From: Raphanus sativus
Lineage: Eukaryota; Streptophyta; Magnoliopsida; Brassicales; Brassicaceae
Direction: 5' to 3'
DNA: 64,000 nucleotides
Assembly: GCF_000801105.2 (NCBI RefSeq)
Contig: NC_079517.1
Location: forward strand, 17,298,001 to 17,362,000
Positions 37,084 through 48,884 of this stretch are shown in pieces. The position numbers and the translations under genes were made by a program. How positions within the stretch are numbered: position 1 is the stretch's first letter; each line of letters begins with the position of its first letter. The notes beneath the pieces are model-generated. The model was not told where the DNA came from. It ran no database searches and worked only from the letters and a program-made list of their open reading frames with translations.

Positions 37084-38443
37084 TCTATCTTATTAAAGCT
37101 GAAGTACAAATTCGGTGTGTTTGGATACTTGGATAAGAGTATTAAAAAAAATTGGTGTGTTTGGAAACATGGATTGTAGTCTTTTAAAAAAAAATTTGTT
37201 TGGAAACAAAGATAGTAGTATTAAATAGAAAAAAATAATGGGCTTAAGTTATTAAGTCCATTATAAAAGAATGTTGTCAATATATATAAGAAAAATACAA
37301 TACAAAGCCCAATTTGAAATACCAATTCAAATTATGGTTTTTATATTTCATATTAAATTTTTAAAATATAATATATGTAATTATTTATATGATGATACAT
37401 ATTAAATACTATTAATTATATCATTACTTATATGATGGTACATATAAAATACGATTAATTATATGATGAAATTATACGATATATAATAATGACTAAGGAT
37501 GGGTTTTCAGACATCCATACGGGTTTGGTTCTGATCAGTTTGCGTTTCTGGTTTTCGAGGTCAAATATTTCAGTCCTATTAGGATGTTTCTAAATTTTTG
37601 TTTGAGTTTGATTCGGATCTTTACGGGTTTGGTTTGGGTTTGGATAACATATTTAAATTATTTTTAAAATTTTAAATCACTATATATTTAAAATTTCTCA
37701 AAATCTATAAATAAAGTAATATATTACCTATAAATTTAAATAACATATGTCAGAATACCTAAGATTAACATATCATTTGGTTTGATTTAAAAATTTGGAT
37801 ACAAAATCAATAATTATTTTAAGTATTTTTGGTGATTTGAATATACTTTAACTATTTCAGATATTTGTTTTTGACTATCTATATATATTTTCAAGTATTT
37901 TAAACCAATTTAAAGGTATCATTCTTGATGTTTTATATACATTAAATACAAAAATAATTAATATATAAATATATAAATCTATTTTTAGATAAATTCAGGT
38001 ACACGAATACTTCGGTTTGGATCCGATTCGGTTCTCTAACTAACAAAATTTTGAATAATTCGAATATTTAATCAATTTATGTTCAGGTTTGGTACTATAT
38101 TTACGGATTGGTATCAGTTATGTTCCTCAGATTCATTTTGTCAAACCCTAATAATTACATGAAAAACAAATATCATCATATTTTTAAAAATATACATCCG
38201 CGGAGGTGCAGAGATCAAAGTATAATCATTTATTTTAACAACAAGCCAAATAAATATGTTGATTGAAGAGCGAATAAAACAAAATTAGAGAAATACATAG
38301 TTTATCAGAGGCACTCTATGTGTCGAATTTATTATATAAATTTTTTTATTAAAATAAATAAATTCAATAATTACAAACAAATAATATATTTTATAAAAGT
38401 GAAAAATAATACCCGCGCTTTCGAAGCGCGGGTCAAAATCTAG
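37084..38443 (+). mobile_element. Non-autonomous Helitron, 1360 bp, head-to-tail with its neighbour
   Basis: It starts TCTATCTTATTAAAGCTG immediately after the CTAG of the previous element. It ends with hairpin CCCGCGCTTTCGAAGCGCGG, TCAAAAT, CTAG and then T (38444). The 3' hairpin is nearly identical to that of the upstream neighbour. The interior has the same TTCGG-rich blocks (37500-37640, 37990-38110). The base preceding it is G instead of the usual A because the insertion sits at another Helitron's terminus. Confidence 0.87.
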
Positions 38444-39143
38444 TTTCTTCTTATGAATGGTTTTGTTTTCCCGTCCAACTAACGAAGTAGTATCGTACTT
38501 ATATATTTTTCTTATATAGTGGATTATTGGTTGCAGGTGTAGATATTCTGGATAATCAAAATTTAGTTTAGAACTATATATGTCAAATAATCGAATTCTG
38601 TTTTCTTTAAAATTCTCACAGCAAAATAAAAATTTTACAAAATCAAAATATGTCTGCAGAGAACTTTATTTTCAAAGCAAAAAAAATAGTGCTTTACAAA
38701 GTTACATCAAAATAATCTACAGCAAATATATCTACAGATTAAATTCTACAGTCAAAAACATAAATTTACCGCTAATTCCAATCATCCCTATATCTTATTT
38801 ATCGATCTTGTCGATGTCAAAAGAGCACATTTAATATAACAAATAGACTCATTACTACACTTGCTGAACAAAGTTTAAAATGCTTTGCAATTAATGTTAA
38901 AATAGCTAAATCGACCATTATTTAACTACCATGTAAACGTATAGACATTGAAACTGGCCAAGTAATAGTAAATTTTTTCCCTTAAAAGATTATTTACTAA
39001 ATTTTGTATCTAAAAATTTATTTGATGGTGCTATTGATCATGGGCTAGTAAAGAATTAGTATATCGTTTCTAGTTCGTTTTGATGAAAATCACGTCGATA
39101 TAGACACATTTAAATTTAGAAAAATTGTCAAAATTACCACATT
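38444..39143. other. AT-rich intergenic region
   Basis: One 84-codon open frame (38580-38834, plus) is Lys/Asn/Ile-rich with no recognisable motif and is probably chance. Nothing else is recognised. Confidence 0.5.
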
Positions 39144-39560
39144 ATTAATTATACTTTTCATGATTAGCTTAACTGTATTTATCCTCATTTTTAAAGAGGT
39201 AAATAGACACTTACACTTATAATTCTAAGATTAACTAATCTAAATCTAGAGTTTAGAGTAGAAAGATGGTATTTTGGAATATATGGTTTATGATTTTAAT
39301 AAATACTTAAACTTCAAAAATAGATTCAAAAAGAATATTTGAATTTCTTTATTAATTCTACTTTTAATGTTTAGTTTAACTTTGTTTATCCTTATTCTTA
39401 AAGAGGTAAATAGAAATTTACGCTTATAACTCTAAGATTGATTAATCTAAACCTAGAGTTTAGAGTAGAAAGAATGGTGTTTTGTAATATAGGGTTTATG
39501 ATTTTAATAAATACCTAAACTTTAAAAATAGATTCAAAAAATTATTTTAATTTTTAAAAG
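39144..39560 (+). repeat. Two-copy tandem repeat, period about 207 bp
   Basis: Copy 1 (39144-39350) and copy 2 (39351-39560) share long blocks such as AAAGAGGTAAATAGA, CTAGAGTTTAGAGTAGAAAG and GGTTTATGATTTTAATAAAT. The copies differ by scattered substitutions. No coding role is evident. From here to 40429 the DNA is AT-rich and no gene was recognised. Confidence 0.75.
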
Positions 39561-40429
39561 ACAATTTTCAGAAATAGAAATCAAAAATAAAATATTTATA
39601 AAAAAGTTTGAATTTGAAAAATTTCCAATTAGAAAAGCTATTGATTATTTTTTTATTTATTCTATTTTTAAATAATTATTTATATTTATATATCTATAAA
39701 GCAAGAATATAAGAGTATTTTGAATATTTAATGAAGAAGGTTTTTTAAAAATGTTCTTTTAACGAATGTAAACATGATTTATAGTACCAACAATGGAGTA
39801 AAAATGAAAATTTTCTTTAAATTTGTAAAAAGTAAATATTTTTTATACTAAATCGTCTTTTTAAACACATACTAAATCGTTTACTATACATAAAATCTCA
39901 GGGTTGATCCTATGTGTTTTGCATCAGTGTATGTATGTATATATAGACGGGAGAAAGATTTTGTCTAGATGTAAAATAATTTGACAAGACAAGACAAGAC
40001 ATTGATCTTTTAGCGTGTGTGAAGGGATGTGTGATGTGGACTTATTTTGACTGGATCCCTTTTTTTATTTGTGAACGACTTGATCTCTTATCCTCTCCTC
40101 CTTTTATATTCCCGTTGGTTGCTAAAACTAAACATGATAACATTTATTTTTAAACTTGTAAATCTTAAAATTTAAATAATTAAGTAAAGTGACTATCTAA
40201 CCTAAGTAGACAATATAAATAACACAGGCATTTTAACGGCATGCTGCAGTGTCATCTCATAATGTAAATAGAAATAAATCAAAATTTGCATTATATCTTT
40301 TATATATTTTTATCAGCCTCTTTCATTAACTGAAAGGCCCAATGAGCAGTTACATCAAGATGGATTCGGCCCAAAATCATACATCGATCATAATATTTTT
40401 AACAAACTTATTTGCATTACATCTTTTAT

Positions 40430-40687
40430 GTTTTCATTTCTTTTTTTTTTATAATCCAGTATCCGACCACTAAGCGTGATCGACTAGCCCACCGGACCTA
40501 AGCCCATGCCATTACAGGATTTTTAAGCCTCCACTTAAGGACCCCTGATTACGCGAAGTGGTCTGAAAGACGAGAGGAGCCCATGTGAAAACTCTCGTGG
40601 CCAACGCGGATCGAATCCAGGGCGGACACTTCAGCCGGAGTTCCTTTACCATTAGGCCAACACGCGTTGGTTGTTTTCATTTCTTTT
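40430..40687 (-). mobile_element. tRNA-derived SINE with perfect 15-bp target duplication
   Basis: The direct repeat GTTTTCATTTCTTTT flanks the element (40430-40444 and 40673-40687). On the minus strand the body starts near 40672 with a tRNA-like head: box A TGGCCTAATGGTAAAGG and box B GGATTCGATCC. It runs about 228 bp to a short T-run (poly(A) on the minus strand). The architecture is that of Brassicaceae SINEs transcribed by RNA polymerase III and mobilised by LINE machinery. Confidence 0.9.
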
Positions 40688-41546
40688 GATCGAATCTTTT
40701 ATGTTTTCATAATCTTTCAGATCACCTATAATTTTGTTATTTTATCATTCACAACGAAGAAATGGTACTACCAGCTACCAAACAGACGGGGCTCATGTGC
40801 GTCGAATAGCTAAACAATAAAAAGCCTTTAGACTACGAATTAAACTAAGCCTAACGTGAAGACAAATTGCAAAAAAACCATGTCTCCTGAAAGAAAGAAA
40901 ATTTTACACTGCAAAACACTTTTTGACTTCTCAGTTACATTTAGAATCACTTCTTAATTCAACCTCACGTCTTTGTTTACAAACGCATTAATGTGTCATC
41001 GATCCCTCGTAACTCATGTGTCTTCTTGACTTTAAAACCCTCATCCACTCGACTCTAAATCAGATATTGCATTACTAGCTTTTACTACTTTTCCTTTAGC
41101 TTTCTCTTGTTCATCATTTTGACTTTTGATGTCTTCACATATCCTTTCACATCAAAGAAATTAACAACGTTTGGAAACGGAACAAGTTCTTAATTACTTA
41201 CCCATATTATATGTCTCAGGCCACACGACCACAAAACACAAATCCGTTTATATTGAATTAACAACCTTCAAAGCATAAAGATGTCGCGATTACAAAACCA
41301 AATCATCGACAAGTGGAGTTACAAATTTGATTTATTATGTTTCCAAAAGCTTAAAGTAAATGAGATTTTAATAGGAAGATAAAAATATAGCACGGTATAT
41401 ATTCTAGTTTATACGCAAGATTAGAACATTTTTTGCTATGTGCTTAAAAACTACAACTTTTTGTTTGTTATCTCTCCAAATTTTTTCTATACAAATTATG
41501 AAAAAAACGAAAAATAAAATAAAATCGAATGCATCACATTCCTCAT
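40688..41546. other. Intergenic region downstream of the kinase remnant
   Basis: AT-rich DNA that would include the former 3' UTR of the kinase-like gene on the minus strand. No other gene is recognised. Confidence 0.5.
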
Positions 41547-42318
41547 CTAGGAGGCGTAGGAGACGGTGATATCTACTGGCCGTTTCATATTGGCCGACCA
41601 TTTCTCCGATTCCAAATACAACTGCGATATCTTTCCGGCGACTCTTCCCATCTCAGGCCGATTCACCGCCTCATCCTCCACGCACTCCAACGCCAACCGC
41701 ATCAACTTCTCTACCACCGTCACCGGAAACGAATCCCCCAATCTCCGATCAATCCACCTCCTCAGCTGCCCCTCTACATCACCACCACCGTCAACCACCG
41801 CTTTCACGGTTTCGATCACCGAAGTCCGCTCGAAATCCCCCGTCGACTTATCATACCTATACTTCAACGGCTCCTCCCCGGAGAGAAGCTCCAGCATCAT
41901 AACTCCAAAAGCGAACACGTCTGACCTCTGAGTCGCGACCCCGGAATCTTGAAACTCCGGCGACATGTACCCTCTCACTCCCTCGAATCTAACGCCTCTC
42001 GTCGACCCGTCTGTCTCCCCACAGAGCTGCGCGGTCCCGAAGTGGCAGATCCTCGCGTTGAAATCCGGCTCCGTAACGATCACCGCCGAGCTCTTGATGT
42101 GGTTGTGAACAAGATTCTCGATCGGTCTCGATTTGGATCCTGGACGTCCAGTTCGATAGGACGGTGAAGTTAGGGTTCTTAGGGTTTCTTAAGCAGTCGG
42201 TTAGAGAGGCTCAGTTGACGTGTTTGTATACTAAGTAGATAGTAGATGTGATCGGATACTGAAGCCCCGAGGAGGTTGATGTGCTGTCTTAGTTAAGGAC
42301 TCTTTAACTCATCTCCAT
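41547..42318 (-). pseudogene. Broken receptor-like kinase family gene (At3g57120-like)
   Basis: The C-terminal lobe is open (42083-41547, extendable upstream to about 42120). It holds NLVHNHIKSSAVIV, ARICHFGTAQLCG, GYMSPEF, a DVFAFGVMMLELLSGEEPL segment, and RPEMGRVAGK near the end. HNH and CHFG stand where active kinases have HRD and DFG, so the ancestor probably already belonged to an atypical kinase group. Upstream, homologous segments continue in shifted frames. There is a deletion between WTSRIQIETD and ENLVHN, a TGA in YKHVN-stop-ASLTDCL, a 7-bp duplication (ATCTACT) just before it, and a TAA ahead of LRQHINLLGASVSD. The N-terminal half is missing where a TIR element begins at 42318. 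Position after BOP1 agrees with Arabidopsis order. The gene is dead by several independent hits. Confidence 0.85.
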
Positions 42319-43816
42319 TAGAGCATCTTTATCGCAGTTGTTTCACACGGTTTCTTAATGTAAAAGTGAATTAAAATAAATCAAAAATATGTAATAAGTG
42401 AAAATACGTCTCCTAAATTGGAAGAATAACAGACGTATTTTAAAGGACACGTGTTGTTTCCTTCTTCCTCTTTCCGTCTTTTGATTGGCCTTCCTTTGTG
42501 TTACTCCGCTCGACGGAGCGTTTGAGAGTCACCGCTCTGGGTCCTCTCCATTTGATCTCGACGACGGGTCTCTTCCTCACGGCGCGCTGATCGCAGTCGG
42601 CGTTATCGGAATTCAGACCCTCGATTCTGTGGACGACGACGATCACGTCGAATTTGACGGCGAAGAAAGGAGGATGGCGGCCACTGCATGGGTTTGGTGG
42701 ATGCGGATTTGGTGGACGCGGTTTTGATCCGGACGCAAAGTTTTGAACTTTGAAGAAACAGAGAGAGGGAGAGAAGAGAGGATATGAGTAAGCTTCCTTC
42801 TCTGATTCATCTCACAAATCCTAATCTGGCCATAATAAAGTGTTGATTTTCATTGCTCAGCTTAGCCTAAATCCTTGTATAATTAGGTCCATTTGGGTAA
42901 TATTGATTTGTTGTTACTTAGATTTGAGGTTATGGAGATGCCCATGAACTTTGTACTGTAAAACTATGGTTGGATGTTATCAAAGAGTAAACTTTATTGT
43001 GTGGGTATGATTCATGAAGTTTGTTTTTGCTTAGCTTAGATCCTTGGATAGTTTTTTTTTTTTTTTTAACTAGGATGTTCAAGGCCCGGAGGCCCGTAAT
43101 CACCCTAGACCCGGAGCCAGCCTTTGCTGATACCTTTAAGTGGCGTAAAGCACTCCGTGGCCATGCTGTGACATTCGATATGGCCGACATTCGTACCCGC
43201 GTCCCCTTGAATGGTGGACTTTGCAGGACGGCCGTTACCACTCGGCCACTAACACATGGTTAGATCCTTGGATAGTTAGGTCAATTTGGCTGATTTCGAT
43301 TTGTTGCTAGTTAGATTTGAGGTTATGAAGATACCAATGAACCTGGTACTGTAAAGCTATCGTTGGTGTTATCAAAGCAGTAAACTTTACTGTATTAAAC
43401 TGTGTTTAGGACATTCATGCTATGCTCTCGTTAGATGATACAACAGCCTGGAAGGGTTTCAAGCACTTGAACCAGAGCTATCTCTCTGTGTTGCTAAACA
43501 CGTTTACAGCAACGGATAAGAGCTTGACACGAGTGGACAATCAAGCAAGAGGAAAAGTGTGAGTTGTGTGTTAGGCGGTGATATACACAAGACACTACCA
43601 ATGCTGACTGCTGAGGCAAGTGAGGAGGATCGATCTTTAATTTGATGCAAATTTGTTCTGCTATAGCCTTTACACTTTAATAATTAAGAGACTTGCAATA
43701 AACTATCTAAATGTTCAAATCTCTTTCTAAGTATCATAACTCACTTTTACACTTTAAAAACTATTAAAAATTAACTAAGAGACCTTTAGGGGGTTTAGGG
43801 ATAATGATGTTCTTAG
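42318..43816. mobile_element. Candidate TIR element with gene-like sequence, interrupting the kinase remnant
   Basis: The left end TTAGAGCATCTTTATCGCAG and the reverse complement of the right end TAAGAACATCATTATCCCTA form diverged inverted termini. The interior is unusually GC-rich and gene-like: a possible 80-codon exon (42485-42727), a GA-rich UTR-like tract (42755-42785), and a 50-codon open stretch (about 43410-43563, DIHAMLSLDDTTAWKGFKHL and onward). Neither was recognised. A SINE is nested within. The element could be a Pack-type transposon carrying host fragments. No target duplication was verified. Confidence 0.5.
43036..43277 (-). mobile_element. tRNA-derived SINE with 18-bp target duplication
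   Basis: The direct repeat TTAGATCCTTGGATAGTT flanks it (43036-43053 and 43260-43277). On the minus strand the body starts at 43259 with box A GTGGCCGAGTGGTAACGG and box B GGGTACGAATG, and runs about 206 bp to a long T-run (poly(A) on the minus strand). Perfect target repeats suggest a fairly recent insertion into the surrounding TIR element. Confidence 0.9.
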
Positions 43817-46012
43817 AGTCTCAAGGAAGAGTATCACACTGCTCCCAAGAAAAAAAAATATTTTAATAATACACAGAGAAGAACTCAGTCTCACAGTCTC
43901 TCTCGGATGAAACGAGTTCATGACTATTTCGTGGGCTCAACAACACGTGACGGCCTACAATTAATCCAATTATTATATATATATATATATATATTTTTTA
44001 GAAAAAATCAAACAGAAAAAAAAATAATAAAAAAATACTTTGTGAACCCTTCTCATGGGGTTCACTAATGGAGTTGCCCTAAGATACCCAAACTCTTAAT
44101 AATAATTGTAGGGTGCAACTGGTGACAACAATTGAGGAAAGGAATGGCAGGGAATGCTACGTTCCTGATTTTTTTTACCTGTCACAGAAAAAATTCATTA
44201 CTTGCAGGAATTAGTAATTCCTTATTTTCCTTCTTTCACGAGGAATTGGAGTAGAAATATATTTCATGCCAAATTAGATAAGGAACCAAAGGAAAAACTT
44301 TAAAAAATTTGGTAAAAATATATTAATATGTTAACATATCAAATAATTTATAGAAAACTGACATTTTAAACCAACTTCTCAATATACGTGGTTTGTCTTC
44401 TTCTATATAATATCTGTTCATCAAGCTTTTTTTTTCATATAACCCTACTCATCTAGAAACAAGAGAAGGAGGTAAACTATACTTTTAAGATTAATTTTTT
44501 TGGTCAACCTTTATTTTAAGATTATTTATTATGCGTAAAAGAAGAATACATATGCATTGATTAATTTACGTCCATTATTATTATCTATAGCTAATTATCA
44601 AATTATTTATTGTTTAAAGTTTTGTTCCTTTGTTTAGTTACCATTCACCATGACATTTTGTTACATTTCTTCTCTACAATTTTTCCTTTTAATTAATTTC
44701 TTATCATTCCTTTAGATTCTTTTTCTTATAGTTCCTATCATTTTTAAAGTGGTCACTAGTTAGACCCGTAATCTTTGGTGCACAAATATTTTTTTTAATT
44801 TAACATGTATGGCATAATGTAGCTGTATTGTTTGTTTTTTAGTTGTAAATTAATATTTAACATATCAAAACGATAAAGTATATGTTGTCCTGGTGGAACT
44901 ATGATTACCTTTTTGAGTTGTCCTAAAAGGGGTTAGGAATAGTAGTAGTATTGGTTAGTGATGTTAACTGCGCATTAGTTACTGTGCAAAAATCAAGATA
45001 ATTGTTTTGGATAGCTATTACTCTCACTTTAGCTTTTTTTTTTGTTGCAAAATATGTTTGTTATATAATTTCGATGTAACTTACACTTATTTTCAATTCA
45101 ATATTAACTGCAAGATGAATTAATCTTATAAATAAATAAATTTATTTCAAATGCTATTGAATTTTAATCAGTTTCTTAATATGTGAAAAAATGATCAAAT
45201 GACACTTTTTGTGAAATGTAGGAAGTATCGTTTATTGGTTTGTATTTTTTTAGTGTAGTGTGGCCTACTCACATGTATTAAAGATCAAATCCATTACCTC
45301 ATGGAGACAAAATGAACGAAGAATCCATTAGCTTGCAAAAGATAAAAGTGAAACTAATAAAGGTCCATCTATTCGTGTCCGTATCCACTGAGAGAACAAG
45401 AGGAACAAGTTCACGCAAGTCGATCAGATCATCGGAGAGAATGCGGACACGTGTTGATGATCTGAAACAGCACCATATGAATTTTGTCAACAAAAGAAAA
45501 TCTTCAGTAAATAAGTGACGTACACGATGACATGGGTGTATGACGGTTTTACCTTTCATGGAAATTTATGCAAAAAGATTATATAACAAGTTATTCTTGT
45601 TCATGTGATCACGGTGATTGTGATGTCAATTGAGTTTCTTGGACATTCCTTAATGTCTCATTAAAAATTTAGAAACATACAACTGTGCAAATTGTAAAAG
45701 TCTCATCATGGTTTTCAATCAAAATTAATAATCCAATCAACGCCCATCCGTGAATGGTGTTACCTTCAGTTTCAATGAGAAATTAGAAAAAAATACAATT
45801 ACTGATTTAATAATTACTTATCTCGTCTAGAATAATAATAAAAAAAAATTTTGGACCACATTCTTAATTATTTCTTAATAAATTTGTATTATAAAATAAA
45901 TTCCCATACCGAAAATCAAGAGGATCTTGCCTACACAGGGTTTAAGCTTAGGAAGATGCATGGCCTCCACATGGTGTCTTCTCCAGGAATATAGACCATC
46001 CTCTCCAACATA
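43817..46012. other. Intergenic region between kinase remnant and ORC5
   Basis: Mostly AT-rich. It contains an AT microsatellite at about 43972-43995. A 68-codon open frame at 45312-45518 (plus) is basic and Ser/Arg-rich, with a QKIKVKLIKVHLFVSV segment; it has no recognised homology and may be a remnant. Nothing else is supported. Confidence 0.45.
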
Positions 46013-47908
46013 TTATCTTCTGTACAGGTACTTGGACAGTGGAAAGCTGAGGCTTCTCGCAACCTATAAACCAAATCAAAGGCAAAAACACAGAGACACG
46101 GTGCATCAAAGCATAATCTATTATATCACCCTATGTTATTTATTTGACACAATAGTTGCAAGTAAAGTGTGTTACCTTCAGAGACAGATCTTCAGACACC
46201 ATGGAACGGTACCTAATAGAGCCTTCTAATGGACAGCTTCCGCTTTTGATTATGAAGTTTGCATCACAAAGACTCGACACTTGAAGCAGAATATCAGACA
46301 TCATATTGTTACTCTCCTTGTCATAACCAGTAGCTTCTTCTTCTCCTTCTTCTTCAGCATCATCGCCAAATGAAGAATCTCCTACAGAGGCAATGCACTG
46401 GAATATCGCCAACAGTCTCTCCAGTGGAAAGCTTCCAGGACCTTTCATCACTGCTTCCTGCTCTGCCATTTCCTTCTTCTCCATCGACTTCTCAGAGGCC
46501 CTGAAGGGGAAAATATCATCAAGAATACACATCAGATTCTATTCAAAGACATCACGAGAACACACGGAAAAAACAATGATACTGATCTTTTAGACTTACT
46601 TGCGCTTTCTTTTACGATTATCCATGCCCCCTGTGGAGTCAAACATGGAGGCATCTAGCGTTGCTGGGTTTCTTGAAGCAAGAAACGCTGCAATGAGGAG
46701 GTACTTTGCTGAAGTAGACATATGGAAGTCCAACATCTCAAGTTGTTCACCTTTCTCACAACTGTAGCTAGCTTTCTGCCTTCTCTCGCCTCTGGTGTCA
46801 CCATCATGAGGGCGGCTCGAGACCCTGAATATCTCATTTAGACAGGAAGTAATATGCGGTTTAAGATTGCTATACAGCCTTCTCTTCAGATCTTCATTTG
46901 GTGAAATCGCTAAATCATCAAGCGGTTCACAATACTTTCTGAACAATGATGAGAAGGTAGTGGAGAGTTCTTCAACTCTCCTGGTGACCCTACAGAGAGG
47001 TCTCAGTACAACACTGTTTGACACACACACACACACACAGAAAGAAACCGAATTAGTAAAAAAACCATATGAGTGGTGATGGTTAGAGAAAGCATGCCTT
47101 ACTCAAGAAATGCTGAGTATAGTTTCTTGTTAACTTGATTCTTCAAGAAGATCTGACGAAGTTCCTCTTCAGAATACTCAGGGAAATAAACAGGTAGAGG
47201 GTCAGTGTATCCCACGTTTGAGTAATACACATCTGGTGACAACCCGCTGATAAGTACGATACCAAGTTGAGGCATCTTCAAAACCGAATACAAACCGAAA
47301 AGAAACTGCAGAATCATTGCCCCTTTGTCCCAGTCTTTGATAAGATCCACATGATCAACTACCAAGTACACCATCTTCCCCATGGATGATTTTCTCTCCA
47401 GTTTAGTAGATTTGAGTGTTTCCACCACATTACTAAGCGCTTCGCGAAGCAAGTTGACGAAATCAGACGGCTTATCACATCGTTTCGCACTAGCGTACCC
47501 ATTCGATGAACACTTTCTATGCAGCAGCAACTGATTCAGGATGGACTCAAACAAGATACGGGGAGTGCAACATGTACGGCAGCTCGAGTAAACGAAAGGG
47601 CGATTGAGATGTCTGAACACCTGAAGAACAACACTTGTTTTGCCAGTAGAGGCGTCGCCGTATGCAATTACTGGAAGAGCAGGGGAGTCCAAGGGGCCAA
47701 TGAGACGAACCAGGTCGAGAATCTGAGAGCGTCTGCCTGGGAAGTTGGAGAGGAGAGCATCGAGAGTGATGGATTCTTCTCCGAATGTGAGATCAGAAAC
47801 GGTTGGTGGGTGGTGGGAGGGATTGGGCTCAGGGTTTTCAACAGTTACAGAAGAAGATGAGAATCTAGTGCTTCTTCGAGTGACTTTCGAACTCTCTTCT
47901 CTCGTCAT
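46013..47908 (-). CDS. ORC5: Origin recognition complex subunit 5
   Basis: Four exons, 47908-47103, 47013-46600, 46500-46176 and 46063-46013, join in frame to about 531 residues, near the length of Arabidopsis ORC5. ORC5 is an AAA+-like subunit of the nuclear complex that marks replication origins and loads MCM helicase. The first exon carries Walker A (GDASTGKT, about residues 84-91) and a Walker B-like LVVDHVD (182-188). The later exons encode the winged-helix/ORC5 C-terminal region, an acidic Glu-rich loop, and the ending SFPLSKYLYRR. All splice sites are GT-AG. The 5' UTR region carries a telo-box (reverse complement at 48513-48521). In Arabidopsis this gene is on chromosome 4 (At4g29910), not in this block, so its location here implies gene movement or rearrangement. 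Confidence 0.93.
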
Positions 47909-48884
47909 GATGTGTTTTTACCTATGTCCAAAAGACAGAACGTGAGCAAACAAGGTAGACCAAAACAAATAAAAAAATTGGTTTTGATTTGGACCAAAAC
48001 AAATCAAGAACAAGTAGGAGAAGGAGAAATAGAGGCACTGAGAATCATTTTCAAGACTATGATGCAAAACCTCACTGAAGCAGAGCACTACTTACAACTA
48101 ACCAGTCTTCACTTACAAAAGCGAGAATCTAAACTACACAGCTATTAGGTAACAGTATAAGCTGCGAATGCGAATGAAAAGAGAAAGCACGATGATTTGG
48201 TCATACCGAGATACACAAAGAAAAAAACAGCATTCAGTAGACAATTTGCACACCATTGATACTGGAAGAGCTACGCATAAAAGAGTGAACATTTATTAAA
48301 TAACAAACATATTGTTCATCATGTCACAAGCCAGTACATACAGTTATAATCCATTAAGTATGATACGACGACCAAATCCTATGTATAAAAATCCACGACC
48401 AAAATTGAATTCGAATTCGTACCGTTTTATCGCGAGCGATTAGTGGGCGTGTCCTCTGATTAGGTAAAGAGGTAGACGAATTGAGAAGAGCCGAGAAGAT
48501 GAAGTAGCAGAATTAGGGTTTCTTTTTGAGAAAATCAGCCAGAAACACTCGACTTTAGCGGAAGTAAAGAGTGAAAAACCACCCAAGTCGCGTCTTCCCA
48601 ATGAAACAACGAAACGACGTAGTTTTCGGAAATCATTATTTTTAATTTTTTATGTTTATAATAGCAGGTTTTATTTTGGTACGAGAAAAGGTAGTTTCAG
48701 TCCAAACGTTGCATAGAATCCCTCCCAATATAAATGTGAACTGAATCTGGATAGTGGTAGTTACAGCAATAACTCATTTACTACTAGGCCAACTCTTTTA
48801 TAATTACAAGTTTAATGATTCCATTTGATGGTTGTAGACGAGTAAAAACACAACTAGTTTAGACGAGGTTGCTACTGATATTGG
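47909..48884. promoter_or_regulatory. ORC5 upstream region
   Basis: Contains TTAGGGTTT at 48513-48521, which on the ORC5 strand is the telo-box AAACCCTAA, common in growth- and replication-linked plant promoters. A CT/GA-rich stretch around 48460-48540 may be the 5' UTR, which would imply a 5' UTR intron down to 47909. No second gene is recognised between here and the lyase remnant. Confidence 0.4.

Noticed and set aside
41529..41931. Plus-strand frames of 121-131 codons
   Set aside because: Antisense to the kinase C-lobe; Pro/His/Arg-rich composition typical of shadow frames.
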